Assembly: GCF_016097555.1 (NCBI RefSeq)
Contig: NC_054706.1
Location: 24,852,539 to 24,916,538 of the forward strand
Direction: 5' to 3'
Source of the DNA: Gigantopelta aegis
Lineage: Eukaryota; Mollusca; Gastropoda; Neomphalida; Peltospiridae
DNA: 64,000 bases
The position numbers and the translations under genes were made by a program. The stretch's first letter is position 1. Every line of letters starts with the position of its first letter. The notes under the pieces are model-generated. The model searched no databases. It was given only the letters and a program-made list of their open reading frames with translations, and was not told the DNA's origin. Of this stretch, positions 11,845 to 22,569 are shown piece by piece.

Positions 11845-11900
11845 ACGGGCGCTTTACCACTGGAATATGATCCGTCTCTACCTATATCAAAGCCGTTAGA
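11845..11900 (-). mobile_element. SINE-1 head fragment
   Basis: A short piece matching the tRNA-like head (gcatcatacgggcgctttaccactgg region), fused to the broken end of the Tc1-like element. Confidence 0.5.
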
Positions 11901-12489
11901 GTTGCCACCTACAATTGTTTTCTCTACTCAAGAGAATGAAAAGCTACTTCTAATATGTTGCAGAGCTCCACAGAGTATTCAACATTTTAAAAAAACAACA
12001 ACAAAGGAACAGATTTTTCTTCGTCTTTCCCCGAGCTTATAGCAATTCAAAGTTAAAGCACACATCTCAAGTATTTATGCTGTCTGTCTTTCTGTCCAGT
12101 ACAGGCGTTAAGGACTGGTTTCCAGTGGTTTAAACATGAAAGAGAAATCAGTACAGTGATCTCCCTCCTCCCAGCTGAGACCATAGAACTCATCCTGAGT
12201 TGAGGCCGGTACTGGGGTGCGATCCTATCACCTACTAGGGACAAAGGCTCATAGGTTGGTGGTGGGGGGGGGGGGGGGGTTTATAGGTATATGCATGTAT
12301 ATAATAAAATGAGGTGATAGCCTTCCGTATCGAGTAGCTTTCTATCATGTTCACCCTGAAAACTGAATAGTGTGCGAACAAAATTCCGAAGCAGATTTTG
12401 AGAGTAGGGGAAACTTAATTTGGAATAACTTTCCTTAGAATCACCCAATCATAACAATTCACCAGTCAAAATGTGTGTTTTGAATTACA
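11901..12489. other. No gene seen; contains G homopolymer
   Basis: Non-repetitive sequence apart from a run of about 18 G at 12264-12281. No recognised coding or RNA feature. Confidence 0.5.
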
Positions 12490-12615
12490 CATCAAATTCT
12501 GGTCTGGCCCATTGCTGCTAATGGAAAAATATAGTCAAAATTGCCGACATCCAATAGCTGATTATTAATAAGTCAATGTGCTCTAGTGATGTCGTTAAAT
12601 AAAACACATTTTTAA
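12490..12615 (+). mobile_element. SINE-1 (type b) 3' fragment
   Basis: Only the body end and tail are present, from ttgctgctaatggaaaaat to gtcgttaaataaaacac. Confidence 0.75.
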
Positions 12616-12742
12616 ACATTAACTTACAAATTGTGTTACTTAGTAATAACAATCATAAAATATAATTAATTTATATGTTATTTAATTATAGCAATGATTA
12701 TCCCCCATTCACCCCGATGAACGCACACACTTGTAACCAAAT

Positions 12743-14238
12743 ATATATACTCTTCAAAAGAAGAAACGCAAAACCACATTGTCGTAACATTTGGAGAATT
12801 GATTTAATTATTGAATGGTGAGTCCGATAATTACCAAATGTTGCAGGATTATTCACAATTCACTCTAGTCCATTGTGAGTAAGTGATAGGACACACCACC
12901 AAGGTCAAGGTCATCTGGAGTCAATACCGGGTGTGGCCTCCGCGTGTGTTGACAACTGCCTGGCACCGCCTGCCCATTGAAGCAACCAGAGTACGGATGA
13001 CGTCCCGGGGGATGGTGACCCACACGGCCTGCAAGGCTGCTGCCAGCTCGGGCAGGGTCTGGGGCTGTGGTTGTCGCTGTCGGAGGCGTCGGTCCAACTC
13101 GTCCCATAGATGCTCAATTGGGTTCAAATCCGGTGATATCGATGGCCAAGGAAGGACATTAATGTTGTTGTTCTGTAGGAAAGCCGTTGTGAGACGTGCT
13201 GTGTGAGGCCTGGCGTTGTCATGTTGGAACACTGCGTTGGCGTTGGCCATAACTGGAACGATGTGTGGCCGGAGGATCTGGTCAATGTAGCCCTGTGCAT
13301 TCAGGTTGCCCTGCACGTGGACCAGGTCAGTTCTGCCAGTGTGTGAGATGGCTGCCCACACCATGACACTACCCCCGCCGAATCTGTCCACTTCCTGCAC
13401 GCAGTTTGCCGCATAACGTTCACCACGACGCCTATACACGCGACATCTTCCATCATGACGTCGGAGCAGAAATCGGGACTCGTCACTGAACCACACCTGT
13501 CTCCATCGCAGTTGAGGCCATTGTCGATGAATCTGGCACCACTGCAGTCGGAGTCGACGGTGTTGTGGTGTTAAGATGACACCTCGAACTGGACGTCTGG
13601 CACGAATTCCTACCTCACGTAGGCGGTTCCGTACGGTCTGGTCGGATATCCTGCGCAAACCTGGTATTGCTGCAGCTGTGGAGGTGGCAGTAGTCAATCG
13701 TTCCCGAAGGTGGCGTACCCGGATGTAGCGGTCCTGCCCGGGGGTAGTGACCCGTGGTCGACCGGATCTAGGGAGGTCACGTGTTGATCCATGTTGCTGG
13801 TAACGGTCCCACAGTCTGGAGATGGTGCTTGGGGACACATGGAATGCCCTGGCAACGGCCGTTCTGGATTCGCCTGCGTCTAGTCGGCCGATGGCATTGT
13901 TTCTCTGCGGTTCACTGAGACGTGGCATGTCCTGGATTGTCAACTGTCGGCCAGATACAGAGGCCAGGCAAGCGAACACCCTGCACTTTTATACTGTCGG
14001 TGTTCATGTTGCACGCGCAGACAACGCACGTGCAGTGGTGACATGGTTTGCACGTGGCTGCGTTTTTGCGAATATTCACATTTTGGAACTTTATTGTACA
14101 GTAGCTGCGTTTTACCGTATATGACCGTATATTCCATGCAATGACCGTATATTCACAAAGCATGAACCGGTAGGAAACATAAAATCGGAGTTATAACCCA
14201 TTTGTACCCTTTTGCGTTTCTTTTTTTGAAGAGTATAT
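12743..14238 (-). mobile_element. Tc1-like DNA transposon #2, apparently complete
   Basis: Inverted terminal repeats tatatactcttcaaaagaag at the left and the inverse (tttgaagagtatata) at the right flank a ~1.5-kb body with one long transposase gene. TA is present at each end. The ends resemble those of element #1 (tactctgtcgaaaaag), so the two are related lineages. Intact ends plus an open transposase make this the youngest-looking autonomous element in the window. Confidence 0.9.
12921..13928 (-). CDS. Tc1/mariner transposase, intact (335 aa)
   Basis: DDE-superfamily transposase that cuts and pastes its own element in the nucleus. I chose the start at MPRLSEPQRNNAIGRL (codon 18 of the longest frame) because it aligns with the start in element #1. 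Residues about 10-60 hold the paired-type helix-turn-helix (VSPSTISRLWDRYQQHG), followed by GRPRVT. The catalytic core shows VWFSDESRF (first Asp), FQHDNARPHTA (second Asp) and LNPIEHLWDEL (Glu), with 34 residues between the second Asp and the Glu, which is the DD34E signature of Tc1. GFGG-type GGGSVMVWAAIS lies between. No frame break is present. Length fits the family (about 340). Confidence 0.95.
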   Translation of the reverse strand: MPRLSEPQRNNAIGRLDAGESRTAVARAFHVSPSTISRLWDRYQQHGSTRDLPRSGRPRVTTPGQDRYIRVRHLRERLTTATSTAAAIPGLRRISDQTVRNRLREVGIRARRPVRGVILTPQHRRLRLQWCQIHRQWPQLRWRQVWFSDESRFLLRRHDGRCRVYRRRGERYAANCVQEVDRFGGGSVMVWAAISHTGRTDLVHVQGNLNAQGYIDQILRPHIVPVMANANAVFQHDNARPHTARLTTAFLQNNNINVLPWPSISPDLNPIEHLWDELDRRLRQRQPQPQTLPELAAALQAVWVTIPRDVIRTLVASMGRRCQAVVNTRGGHTRY

Positions 14239-14394
14239 ATAAGCGAAATCGACCCAGAACTCTTATTTAGAAACAATAATACTTTTGAAAAACCCACATA
14301 CAAAAGCTGATATAGCTGTTTCAAAAGTACAGTGTACCCCTCGTGCAGATAATCCCTAATAAAATGTTTGCTTTTTAATATTTAAAAAGAAGGA

Positions 14395-14725
14395 AGGAAG
14401 GAAATGTTTTATTTAACGACGCACTCAACACATTTTATTTACGGTTATATGGCGTCAGACATATGTTTAAGGACCACGCAGATATTGAGAGAGGAAACCC
14501 GCTGTCGCCACTTCATGGACTACTCTTTTCGATTAGCAGCAAGGGATATTTTATATGCATCATCCCACAGACAGGATAGTACATACCACGGCCTTTGTTA
14601 CACCAGCTTTGGAGCACTGGCTGGAACGAGAAATAGCCAAATGGGTCCACCGACGGGGATCGATCCTAGACCGACCGCGCATCAAGCAAACGCTTTACCA
14701 CTGGGCTATGTCCCGCCCATATTTA
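14395..14725 (-). mobile_element. SINE-1 (type a), full length
   Basis: Complete minus-strand copy: tail aaggaaatgttttatttaac next to (AAGG)n, body, then the tRNA-like head with B-box-like ggatcgatcct and the A-box region to gggctatgtcccgccc. An A-rich run follows at 14728-14741. Confidence 0.9.
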
Positions 14726-14831
14726 AAAAAAAAAAAAAAGACTTACTGTTTGTTGTGTACATGGGTTATAGGACATTCATAGCTAGGACTAAGAGCAGTT
14801 TGCACGAGTATATGTTGATGTGGCATTTATG

Positions 14832-15035
14832 GATGGCTCTCACTGGCCTCGGTGGCGTCGTGGCAGGCCATCGGTCTACAGGCTGGTAGGTACTGGGTTC
14901 GGATCCCAGTCGAGGCATGGGATTTTTAATCCAGATATCAACTCCAAACCCTGAGTGAGTGCTCCGCAAGGCTCAATGGGTAGGTGTAAACCACTTGCAC
15001 CGACCAGTGATCCATAACTGGTTCAACAAAGACCA
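14832..15035 (+). mobile_element. SINE-2, tRNA-headed
   Basis: Head reads cctcggtggcgtcgtgg, then ggtaggtactgggttcgg and atcccagtcgaggca: an A-box region and a good B box (gggttcggatccc). The body contains aatgggtaggtgtaaacc. It is distinct from SINE-1. A second, inverted copy is at 40985-41165. Confidence 0.75.
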
Positions 15036-15060
15036 AAATGACAAAACTGACGGCTGAAGA

Positions 15061-15219
15061 TTTCTTTTATTAAACAATTTCACATGAATTGCGCTATAGG
15101 CCAATACACATAACCTATAAACACCATTTTTAACACGATTACCCACCACCACCACCACTACCCATCCTCCGACGAATCTGCGTAGCACGTCTCTCAAAAA
15201 ATGACAAAATAAACTACTT

Positions 15220-15316
<97 letters not shown>

Positions 15317-15815
15317 AAATCCGAACAAAAACAATACGTTCCACGCTTAGGCGAGGGAACCTAAACATTTTTTAAAAACTGGGTTAATTTAATGTTACAA
15401 TTAAAGGTCAACCTACCTATATGCATCACATTTCCCAAAGACTCAATCTTTTTAGACTATTTGCAAATACTATAATCTAAGACGTGATCCAATAAGCAAA
15501 ATTAATAATAAATATTACGATATATCCTATCTGTAGCGAATACCATCGGTTTTTGTGTTTTTTTCTGTGTCAGCTGGAAATACCTGTCTCTTCGACTGGT
15601 TCTTCTAAATATGTTCATAATGTCAACCCGTGAAACCGGATATCAAGTTTGGCTATCTATAAAGTATTTGGATAAAGTTACAAACAAGAGAGACACAAGC
15701 GGCACAGTTTTCACAGAAAAACATCCATAATAACAAGATCACAGATGTGCCAAAATGTGAACAAGAACTAATATTTCTGCATAGTAGAAATTCGTCTTGT
15801 AAACAGTCAAGGCTC
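15061..15815. other. Low-complexity and AT-rich sequence, no gene seen
   Basis: Includes a ~28-bp poly-A run at 15218-15245 continuing into (TA)n at 15246-15301 and (AAT)n to 15315. The rest (15320-15815) shows nothing recognisable; it is the region downstream of the gene B tail stop, so the 3' UTR is expected here. Confidence 0.6.
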
Positions 15816-15817
15816 AG

Positions 15818-16942
15818 TCATTCATTTTGGTGAACCGCCAGAGATGTCCGTTCATCATTTAGCCGTAACCCATTCTTGTACACCCGTTTTTCATTTAGCC
15901 GTAACCCATTCTTGTACACGGGTCTATCATTTAGCTGTAACACATCATCGTGCACCTGTTCATCATTTAGCCGTAACCCATTCTTGTACACCCGTTTATC
16001 ATTTAGTCGTAATACATTTTTGTACACCCGTTTATCATTTAGCCGTAACACATCATAATGCACCCGTTCATCATTTAGCAGTAACCCATTCTTGTACACC
16101 CGTTTTTCATTTAGCCGTAACCCATTCTTGTACACCCGTCTATCATTTAGCTGTAACACATCATCGTGCACCCGTTCATCATTTAGCAGTAACCCATTCT
16201 TGTACACCCGTTTATCATTTAGCCGTAACACATTCTTGTACACCCGTTTATCATTTAGCCGCAACACATCACCGTGCACCCGTTCATCATTTAGCAGTAA
16301 CCCATTCTTGTACACCCGTTCATCATTTAGCCGTAACCAATTCTTGTACACCCGTTTATCATTTAGCCGTAACACATCATCGTGCACCCGTTCATCATTT
16401 AGCAGTAACCCATTCTTGTACACCCGTTCATCATTTAGCCGTAACCCATTCTTGTACACCTGTTTATCATTTAGCCGTAACACATCATCGTGCACCCGTT
16501 CATCATTTAATCGTAACCCATTCTCGTACACCCGTTCATCATTTAGCCGTAACACATCATCGTACACCCGTTCATCATTTAGCCGTAACACATCGTCGTA
16601 CACCCGTTCATCATTTAGCCGTAACACATCGTCGTGCACCCGTTCATCATTTAGCCGTAACACATCGTCGTGCACCCGTTCATCATTTAATCGTAACCCA
16701 TTCTGTACACCCGTTCATCATTTAGCCGTAACACATCGTCGTGCACCCGTTCATCATTTAATCGTAACCCATTCTTGTACACCCGTTCATCATTTAGCCG
16801 TAACACATCGTCGTACACCCGTTCATCATTTAGCAGTAACCCATTCTCGTGCACCCGTTCTCGTAAAGCTTTCTTCGCCTCTTCATCTTCTTTATAAATA
16901 GCAGGAACCCATAGAGAACTCGGGGTGATGGCGGCACGGTAT
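15818..16942 (-). CDS. SLC6 gene B last exon: cytoplasmic tail with 12-aa repeats
   Basis: Acceptor ttccagag ends at 16943. The previous exon ends in AG, so the joined codon is Arg, followed by YRAAITPSSLWVPAIYKEDE, which fits the P-x3-W-G-P-A-type segment that follows TM12 in SLC6 proteins (Val replaces Gly). After EAKKALRER the frame enters about 28 repeats of 12 residues, consensus RV[HY][DK][DN][VG]LRLNDE, and ends TSLAVHQNE at the stop at 15818. Near 16703 one unit lacks a T, which shifts the frame and creates a stop at 16687-16689; downstream units remain open for 285 codons. The assignment to SLC6 rests on phase, strand, position and the short motif, and is an inference. Confidence 0.7.
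15847..16862. repeat. 36-bp minisatellite, about 28 units
   Basis: The unit reads, on the plus strand, catcatttagccgtaaccc then attcttgtacacccgtt. Two unit types alternate (cattcttgta versus catcatcgtgca). In the left two thirds they form a period of three units (108 bp), one of the second type followed by two of the first. Unit length is a multiple of three, so both strands stay open over long stretches. Confidence 0.95.
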
Positions 16943-17520
16943 CTCTGGAATATGTATCACATTAACATTACATATAAACAGGAGAAAAAAACAACAACAT
17001 ATACAGTAGAATCTCATTGGCTCGAACGCCCAACGGTCGAACCTACCGGTATTCTCGAACCAAGAACAATGTCCCGATTTTTTCTCTCTATTAAACCCTT
17101 TTATTTTGGTGCTGTTTGGTCGAATACCCCTAGGGTCGAACAGAAGCTTTCTCTCGAACCAGTTTATTAGTCCGAACTGTAAAATTAAACATATATAGCT
17201 CGAACGACTAAGTCTATCCGAAGAAATACAAAAAATAATTTATATTTATTTACGAATTTTTCATTGACCCTTTCACGTCAGTCACAAAGTAAGTTAATAT
17301 AAATTCGGAAGTGGAACGAATTAATCCTAGATCATATGCCGGCTTCTCATGTTGTTTATTTAGCACCTATCGGTAATTATCTTTCTAGTACAACTTCAAC
17401 TTCTTTATTCACATAAAGACCACCAACGGTGGTACATGTGCCAAGGTGGATGGTGGCAATATACATGTATAACATACTGTACATACATATAATATATACT
17501 GCTACAAATAATAAACTTAA

Positions 17521-18843
17521 TTACTGTTGATCTCTAAATTTTGTCATTATAAGACTAACAAATTTACTAAGTTTTCGTAATCTTGACAGCCGTTTCTCTT
17601 GCAACAACATAGAAAACTTATAGAAGTTTGGTCGTGTTATAAATTCTTTTTTTAAAAATAATTTTCTTTCTGTCAAAAATGCAGGACATTCAAACAAAGT
17701 ATGATATTCATCTCCTACACACTCATTCTGGCATAATGTACAATATCTTTCCAAGTAAGGGATGTTACTCCAACGACCTCGTTCTACAGGTAATAAGTGG
17801 TTACCAGTTCGAAATTTAAGCAACGGAAGTGATACAGTTTTTGGCAGAAATATGTAAAATTCTTGATTAAATTCCGGTTTAATACAATTATAAATTTTAC
17901 CTTTTGAGGTATTTAACTTATTACTATTCCATTCTTGGCGAAATTGATCTTTAAGTCTTGTTTCTATTAAAGATATCAACCATCCCTTACTTGAGAAACC
18001 TTGTTGTTGCCACACAAAACTCAGCCCACAATTATCTAAAATACGTTTAACATTATCTAACCAAGGAGACATATATCCATTACAATATTTATATAATAAA
18101 TTCTTATATAAAATAGAGATTAATTTATTATCCTTATCCAAAATAATTTTACACCAATATGATATTATCCTTTTATATATTTGTAAACGAATTGGCATTT
18201 TACCTGTTTCTCCATACAACATATAATTAGGAGTGTTTTTCTTTAATTTTAAACAAATTTTAATAAAATTACTTTGTAAGCGTTCAAGAATATCAATATT
18301 ACTATATCCCCAAATTTCAGAACCATATGTCATAATTGGTATAATCATATGATCATAAGCTTTAAAAATGCAATCTAATGGCAAACTGATATTTCTAGAT
18401 TTTCTTAATAAGGAAAAAGTTGCTTTAGAAGCCTGTTCACTTAAATGTTTTATAGCTTGGGTATACTTTCTATTTTTATTGAACTTAATTCCAAGGTACA
18501 TATAACTATCAACTATGTCAATAACAATATTATTAATATTAAATTGAAATTTCTTTTGTTTTGTATATCCTGAACCAAAAATTAATACTTTAGTCTTTTT
18601 GTAATTAACCTCTAAATGCCAGTCTTCACAATATTTTTGAAAACAATTCAATATATATTGTAAATCAATATCATTATCAGAAAAAAGAACTGTATCATCT
18701 GCATACAATAACAACAATAACTTTAAACCATTTTGGAGCACTACATCAGATCGCACATCCATTACCGTAATTTCTTGACAATTATTATATTGTAACCAGG
18801 TCTCTAAGTCATTCAAAAACAAAGAAAATAATAATGGTGACAA
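17521..18843 (-). pseudogene. LINE RT C-terminal half
   Basis: 440 open codons starting in RT motif B/C: SPLLFSLFLNDLETWL, then LLYADDTVLFSDN, which holds the YADD active site. The thumb and linker region follow (MTYGSEIWGY, YWCKIILDKDNK). Near the end is a zinc-knuckle-like CTLCQNECVGDEYHTLFEC (C-x2-C-x8-H-x4-C). The block just upstream (18844-18900) has one or more frame breaks that separate it from the preceding RT segment. Confidence 0.9.
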
Positions 18844-18882
18844 ATTTTCACCTTGTCTAACACCTTTTTCACATGGGAAAAA

Positions 18883-19143
18883 TCAAGATATTGTATTATT
18901 ATGAGCAATACATGATTTAATATTACTATATATCTTTATAATTAATGTCATTATTTTACCAGTTATTCCATAAGTGATCAATTTTTGCCAGAGTCCAATT
19001 CGCCAAACATTATCAAATGCTTTTCTAAAATCAATAAAACAACAAAACAATTTTTTCTTTGACGATTTTAAAATATCAATTATGCTATGTAACACAAACA
19101 TATTGTCTACTGTTGAATAACCTTTTCGAAATCCCGCTTGCAC
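18883..19143 (-). pseudogene. LINE RT middle segment
   Basis: Carries the RT motif GFRKGYSTVDNMFVLHSII and the first catalytic-Asp region FIDFRKAFDNVW (F-x-D-x-x-K-A-F-D). It is out of frame with the flanking segments. Confidence 0.88.
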
Positions 19144-20549
19144 CTTATTAAGAATTTATTTTCTTCAATATATTTTGTAAGCCTAAGGTTTATAACCGAG
19201 GTAAGTAATTTCCCAAAACAGCTCAATAAAGTCAGAGGTCGGTAATTTTCTGGATTAGTATCGTCTCCTTGTTTTTTAAATAAAGGTTTTATAATACCAA
19301 TTAGCCAATTTTCCGGTAAAATACCCGTTTCTAAAATCAAATTAAACAATTCGAAATAGAAATTAAGTAATAAAGCACGTGTTTCAATTAAATATTCATT
19401 TTCTATTTTATCTATTACTACAGCTTTTCTGCATTTTAAATTGTTAATAGCATTCATAATCTCATCCTTAGTTATTTCTTTATCAAGTTCGTTTGTATCC
19501 AAATTTTCTGGAATTCCAAAATCAAACGCTTCATCATTCGAATTACTATTCAGATTCTTAAAAAAGTCATACAAACTTTCTATATTAATTTTATTCTCTG
19601 TTCGTTTTGTTTTGGTGTTCAAAAACTTCCAAAATTGCGAAGGGTCTTCCTTTAACATACGCGTAAACTCGGTTTGTAATTTCTGTTTATGCTTCTTTAG
19701 ATGTTTATTAACAACATATTTATATTGTCTATTAATAATTTTAACTTGTTCTTTTTCTCGTTCAGACTTTGTTACCATATATTTGTGTTTAGCCTTTTTA
19801 AACTTCTTTTTCATTTCTTTACATTCCGTCCCATACCAAGCATATTTTGGTTTTCTCTTACTTGAGTTTATTTTAAGCACACCAAATACTTTCCGAGCGG
19901 TGTTAATAAAATGATTTGACAAATCAGTCACAATAGTATTCACAGTTCGTTCTGGGTCACTCTGACCTGCACGTGCAGACCGTGCCTGCTTCACCAAGCT
20001 GTCAATGAAAACCATGTCAATTTCTGTTACAAATGTGTTCGCTTCAGAGTCGACAAATCTACGAGGCCATCCTATTTTGTTGTTAGTAGCTACCTGCTTT
20101 ACTCGATTGTCATTAAACCTATCAATGCTAGATAAACGTATTTCAACAGGTTTATGTACATCACTATAAAAATATGAAAATTTTAATATTTTAAAATTAT
20201 TAATTAATATAGCTGATTCAAAGGATGCTATACAATAATCTAGCACACTGCAATCTTTACAAGTAGTTTCTCCAATATATTTATCACCACCCATCCTCCC
20301 ATTGAAAATAAACATTGTAGTAGCTTTGCATACATCTAATAATAAATGTCCATATTTATTTGGATTACTCATATCTTGCGATACTCTGTTTCTAAGAATA
20401 CCATACATTTCAAAAATTTCTAATTTATTGATGTCGTTTAAATCTTCATTTTGTAGTCCAACAAACCGTGCTACATTATTATTAAGTTCACATACAGATA
20501 ATAGTACTACGATAATCGTGAGCTGAATGAACCTTGCATGAAACACCAA
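19107..20549 (-). pseudogene. LINE endonuclease end and RT start
   Basis: The first part shows endonuclease motifs: FIFNGRMGGDKYIGE and SVLDYCIAS (the S-x-L-D-Y motif). Only the C-terminal half of the endonuclease is present, so the copy is 5'-truncated. The C-terminal part shows the RT start: NWLIGIIKPLFKKQGD, NPENYRPLTLLSCFGKLL. Between them is a lysine-rich linker (KMKKKFKKAKHKYMV region). Confidence 0.88.
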
Positions 20550-20580
20550 TCAATTGATGAGCCTAGTTCGGCCTCGCCGG

Positions 20581-21072
20581 TTTACTTTAATCATTTTAAT
20601 CGCTACTCTACGCATCAGCTTTTAACTTGAAATACAGGAGAGATCAATGTAATGTAGTGATTGCAACAATAAAAGGTAAAGGGCCTCCGCCTGTGCTTCA
20701 TGCACTTTCATTCTTTTCTCAACGTTGTCAATACGTCGCAAAAGATTCTACAACAGCAAAATAAAGAACGATTTTTTAAATTAATAAATATTTATAAATA
20801 CAGACTACCAGTGTGTTTGTTATTTGTTTATTCAACGGTGATAAATAATAGTTACAAATATGTATCTCATCCGACATTTGAAGGCGACTTCGTTACTCAT
20901 GAGTCAATCGGATCATCTCGCCCAAGCCAGTTTTACGGAAATATGCGAGGTATTCCGATTGGTTTTTGTGTTACAGAAGCACCCGACAACGGCCGAATGC
21001 ATGGTTCGAACTACCCGATGGGTCGAACAGACTTTGATGCACCGACAGTGTTCGAGCCAATGAGATTTTACT
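20581..21072. other. Right interior of Tigger-type element, no gene seen
   Basis: AT-rich sequence leading to the right terminal repeat, with the characteristic gtcgaac/gttcgaac motifs at 21004-21055. Confidence 0.5.
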
Positions 21073-21103
21073 GTATTTGCCAAATTTATTAAACTGTCTG
21101 TGT

Positions 21104-21440
21104 AAGTAGTATGGGGGCCTGCCGGGCGTCATGACCTACTTTTCCGTGATCACGTGACATTGATAGGAGACAATGGATTTGGTGCAGGTGTGTGACCTTG
21201 GTAGGAGACAATGGCCTTGGTGTAGACAATGGCCTTGGTGTAGGTGTGCGACTTTGGTAGGAGACAATGGGCTTGGTGCAGACAATGGCCTTGGAAAGGT
21301 ATGCGATCATGGTAAGAGACAATGGCCTTGGTGCAGGTGTGCGACCTTGGCAGGAGACGATGGGCTTGATGCAGGTGTGCGACCTTGGTAGGAGCGACTG
21401 GTGCAGGTGTGCGACCTTGTTACGAAACAATGGCCATGGA
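21104..21440. repeat. Left terminal repeat and subterminal array of the fossil element
   Basis: The outer ~60 bp matches the inverse of the right end. It is followed by repeated gagacaatggccttggtg and gtgtgcgaccttggtagg units. Confidence 0.8.
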
Positions 21441-21643
21441 AAGGCCTTGGTCTACTTGGACTGGTCCCGACGTCCTTGGACTGAGCTTGGGGTGCCTCCC
21501 TCGGGTATAAAAAGGGTGCTTTTGGCTTCATTGGCATTCGCTTGCCGAAAAGTTCATAGACAAGATCTACATCTAGTTTGTTTTAGAGGTTGATGATATT
21601 CACATTTTTGTGGTTTGTTGCTTTTTTATTTTGAAAGAAGAAG

Positions 21644-22164
21644 ATGGCATCGGGACATTCATCAAGTACTACTCAGTGCGCTGGTCAGGGTGAAAAATCG
21701 CGATGCCAACTAGAAATTGGGCAAAATGTATACGTTATGGCCCAACCATGGAAGCAAGAACGTTTGATACATATCCGGAAATTCGACAGTGATAACTGGG
21801 AAACATTCCCCACCAAACGAGGCATCGCTCTAAATCTGAAACGATTTCATCCTTGAAACAAGGGAAGGATAAAACATTGGTCAGACACCTTGGAGTCAAT
21901 GTTCATGCTAGTATGGACAAGAACTTTGCTGAAGTGGACCTGTGTCAGTGGTGGTGGTGTGATGAAACGAAATCTGTGAAGCCTTCGAAGAAGGGAATAT
22001 TCCTTTCTCTACAACAGTGGGAGAAACTGAAAGACTGTTTCACAGTCATGTGTGACTTTGTACCAGAGCTGAACTCGATTGTGCCCTTCGCCATGCAAGA
22101 CGACCATCAAATGGGATTTCTTCAGTGTAACTTCTGCAACCCGAACGAGTGTCACCAGTGGTGA
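21644..22164 (+). pseudogene. PC4-like (transcription coactivator) domain remnants in fossil element
   Basis: Two neighbouring stretches resemble the PC4/SUB1 single-strand DNA-binding fold: one with IRKFDSDNWETFPTKRGIAL, one with KPSKKGIFLSLQQWEKLKDC. The P-T-K-x-G-I-x-L and L-x-x-W-x-x-L patterns are typical. PC4-like proteins are known in some large and mid-size DNA viruses and their relatives. Fossil, not considered functional. Confidence 0.6.
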
Positions 22165-22569
22165 ACGAGTGTGACAAACATTTTGTTTTGGATGAACTCG
22201 AAGGTATAAAAGAATGGATTTATAGTTTATACTTCATTTGCTTTATGACTGTGCTAGAGAACAGACGTGCTTTATGATTCTGACATTCTTGTGTCTTGTT
22301 GCACTCTTATCTGGAATGAAGAAAATGGCATCGTGATATTCGAGCAGTGTTAGTGGCAGCAGCAGTAAAGACGAGGACGACGTCTTGGTCTGCAAATGTT
22401 CAGAAAGACATACAATCAAATGTAAAAGAGTGACTACCAAACAAGATGAGAAGAGTACTCAGTATACGGATCAAACGGATACTACACGTGAAACTGGGGA
22501 TAGAATTGAAGATGGCGAACTCGTGGATGAACCTGCAGATCAGACGGATGCTGCCTGTGAAACAGATGT

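Larger units (their letters stand above)
9428..11845 (-). mobile_element. Tc1-like DNA transposon #1, broken and interrupted
   Basis: The left terminal repeat (tactctgtcgaaaaagaaacg) begins at 9428-9431. The unoccupied site is visible in the duplicate near 56265-56275 (gcatgtataataaat), consistent with insertion at TA. The transposase on the minus strand is at 10690-11810. A foldback-type repeat pair fills 9526-10671. The right terminal repeat is missing; a SINE fragment begins near 11845. Confidence 0.75.
17395..20580 (-). mobile_element. Non-LTR retrotransposon (LINE), 5'-truncated, decayed
   Basis: Endonuclease C-terminal half, reverse transcriptase and a C-terminal zinc-knuckle region follow in that order on the minus strand. 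The 3' non-coding end lies at about 17395-17520. The RT parts are in at least three frames. I could not assign a clade; the apurinic-type endonuclease and RT place it among APE-bearing LINEs. Confidence 0.85.
17004..21073. mobile_element. Tigger/pogo-type DNA transposon remnant, hosting a LINE
   Basis: Inverted ends cagtagaatctcattggctc at 17004 and the inverse (gagccaatgagattttactg) ending at 21073, with TA at both sides. Several ctcgaac/gtcgaac motifs follow the left end and precede the right end, as in pogo/Tigger elements. No transposase was recognised; most of the interior (about 17395-20580) is an inserted LINE. Confidence 0.75.

Noticed and set aside
14832-14915. Second tRNA gene
   Set aside because: Good B box, but it is the head of another SINE family with a second copy at 40985-41165.
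15844-16725. Plus-strand 293-codon frame (HHLAVTHSCTPV repeats)
   Set aside because: It is the complement of the 36-bp array; unit length divisible by three keeps several frames open. Only the minus-strand frame connects to a splice site and a non-repeat segment with family resemblance.
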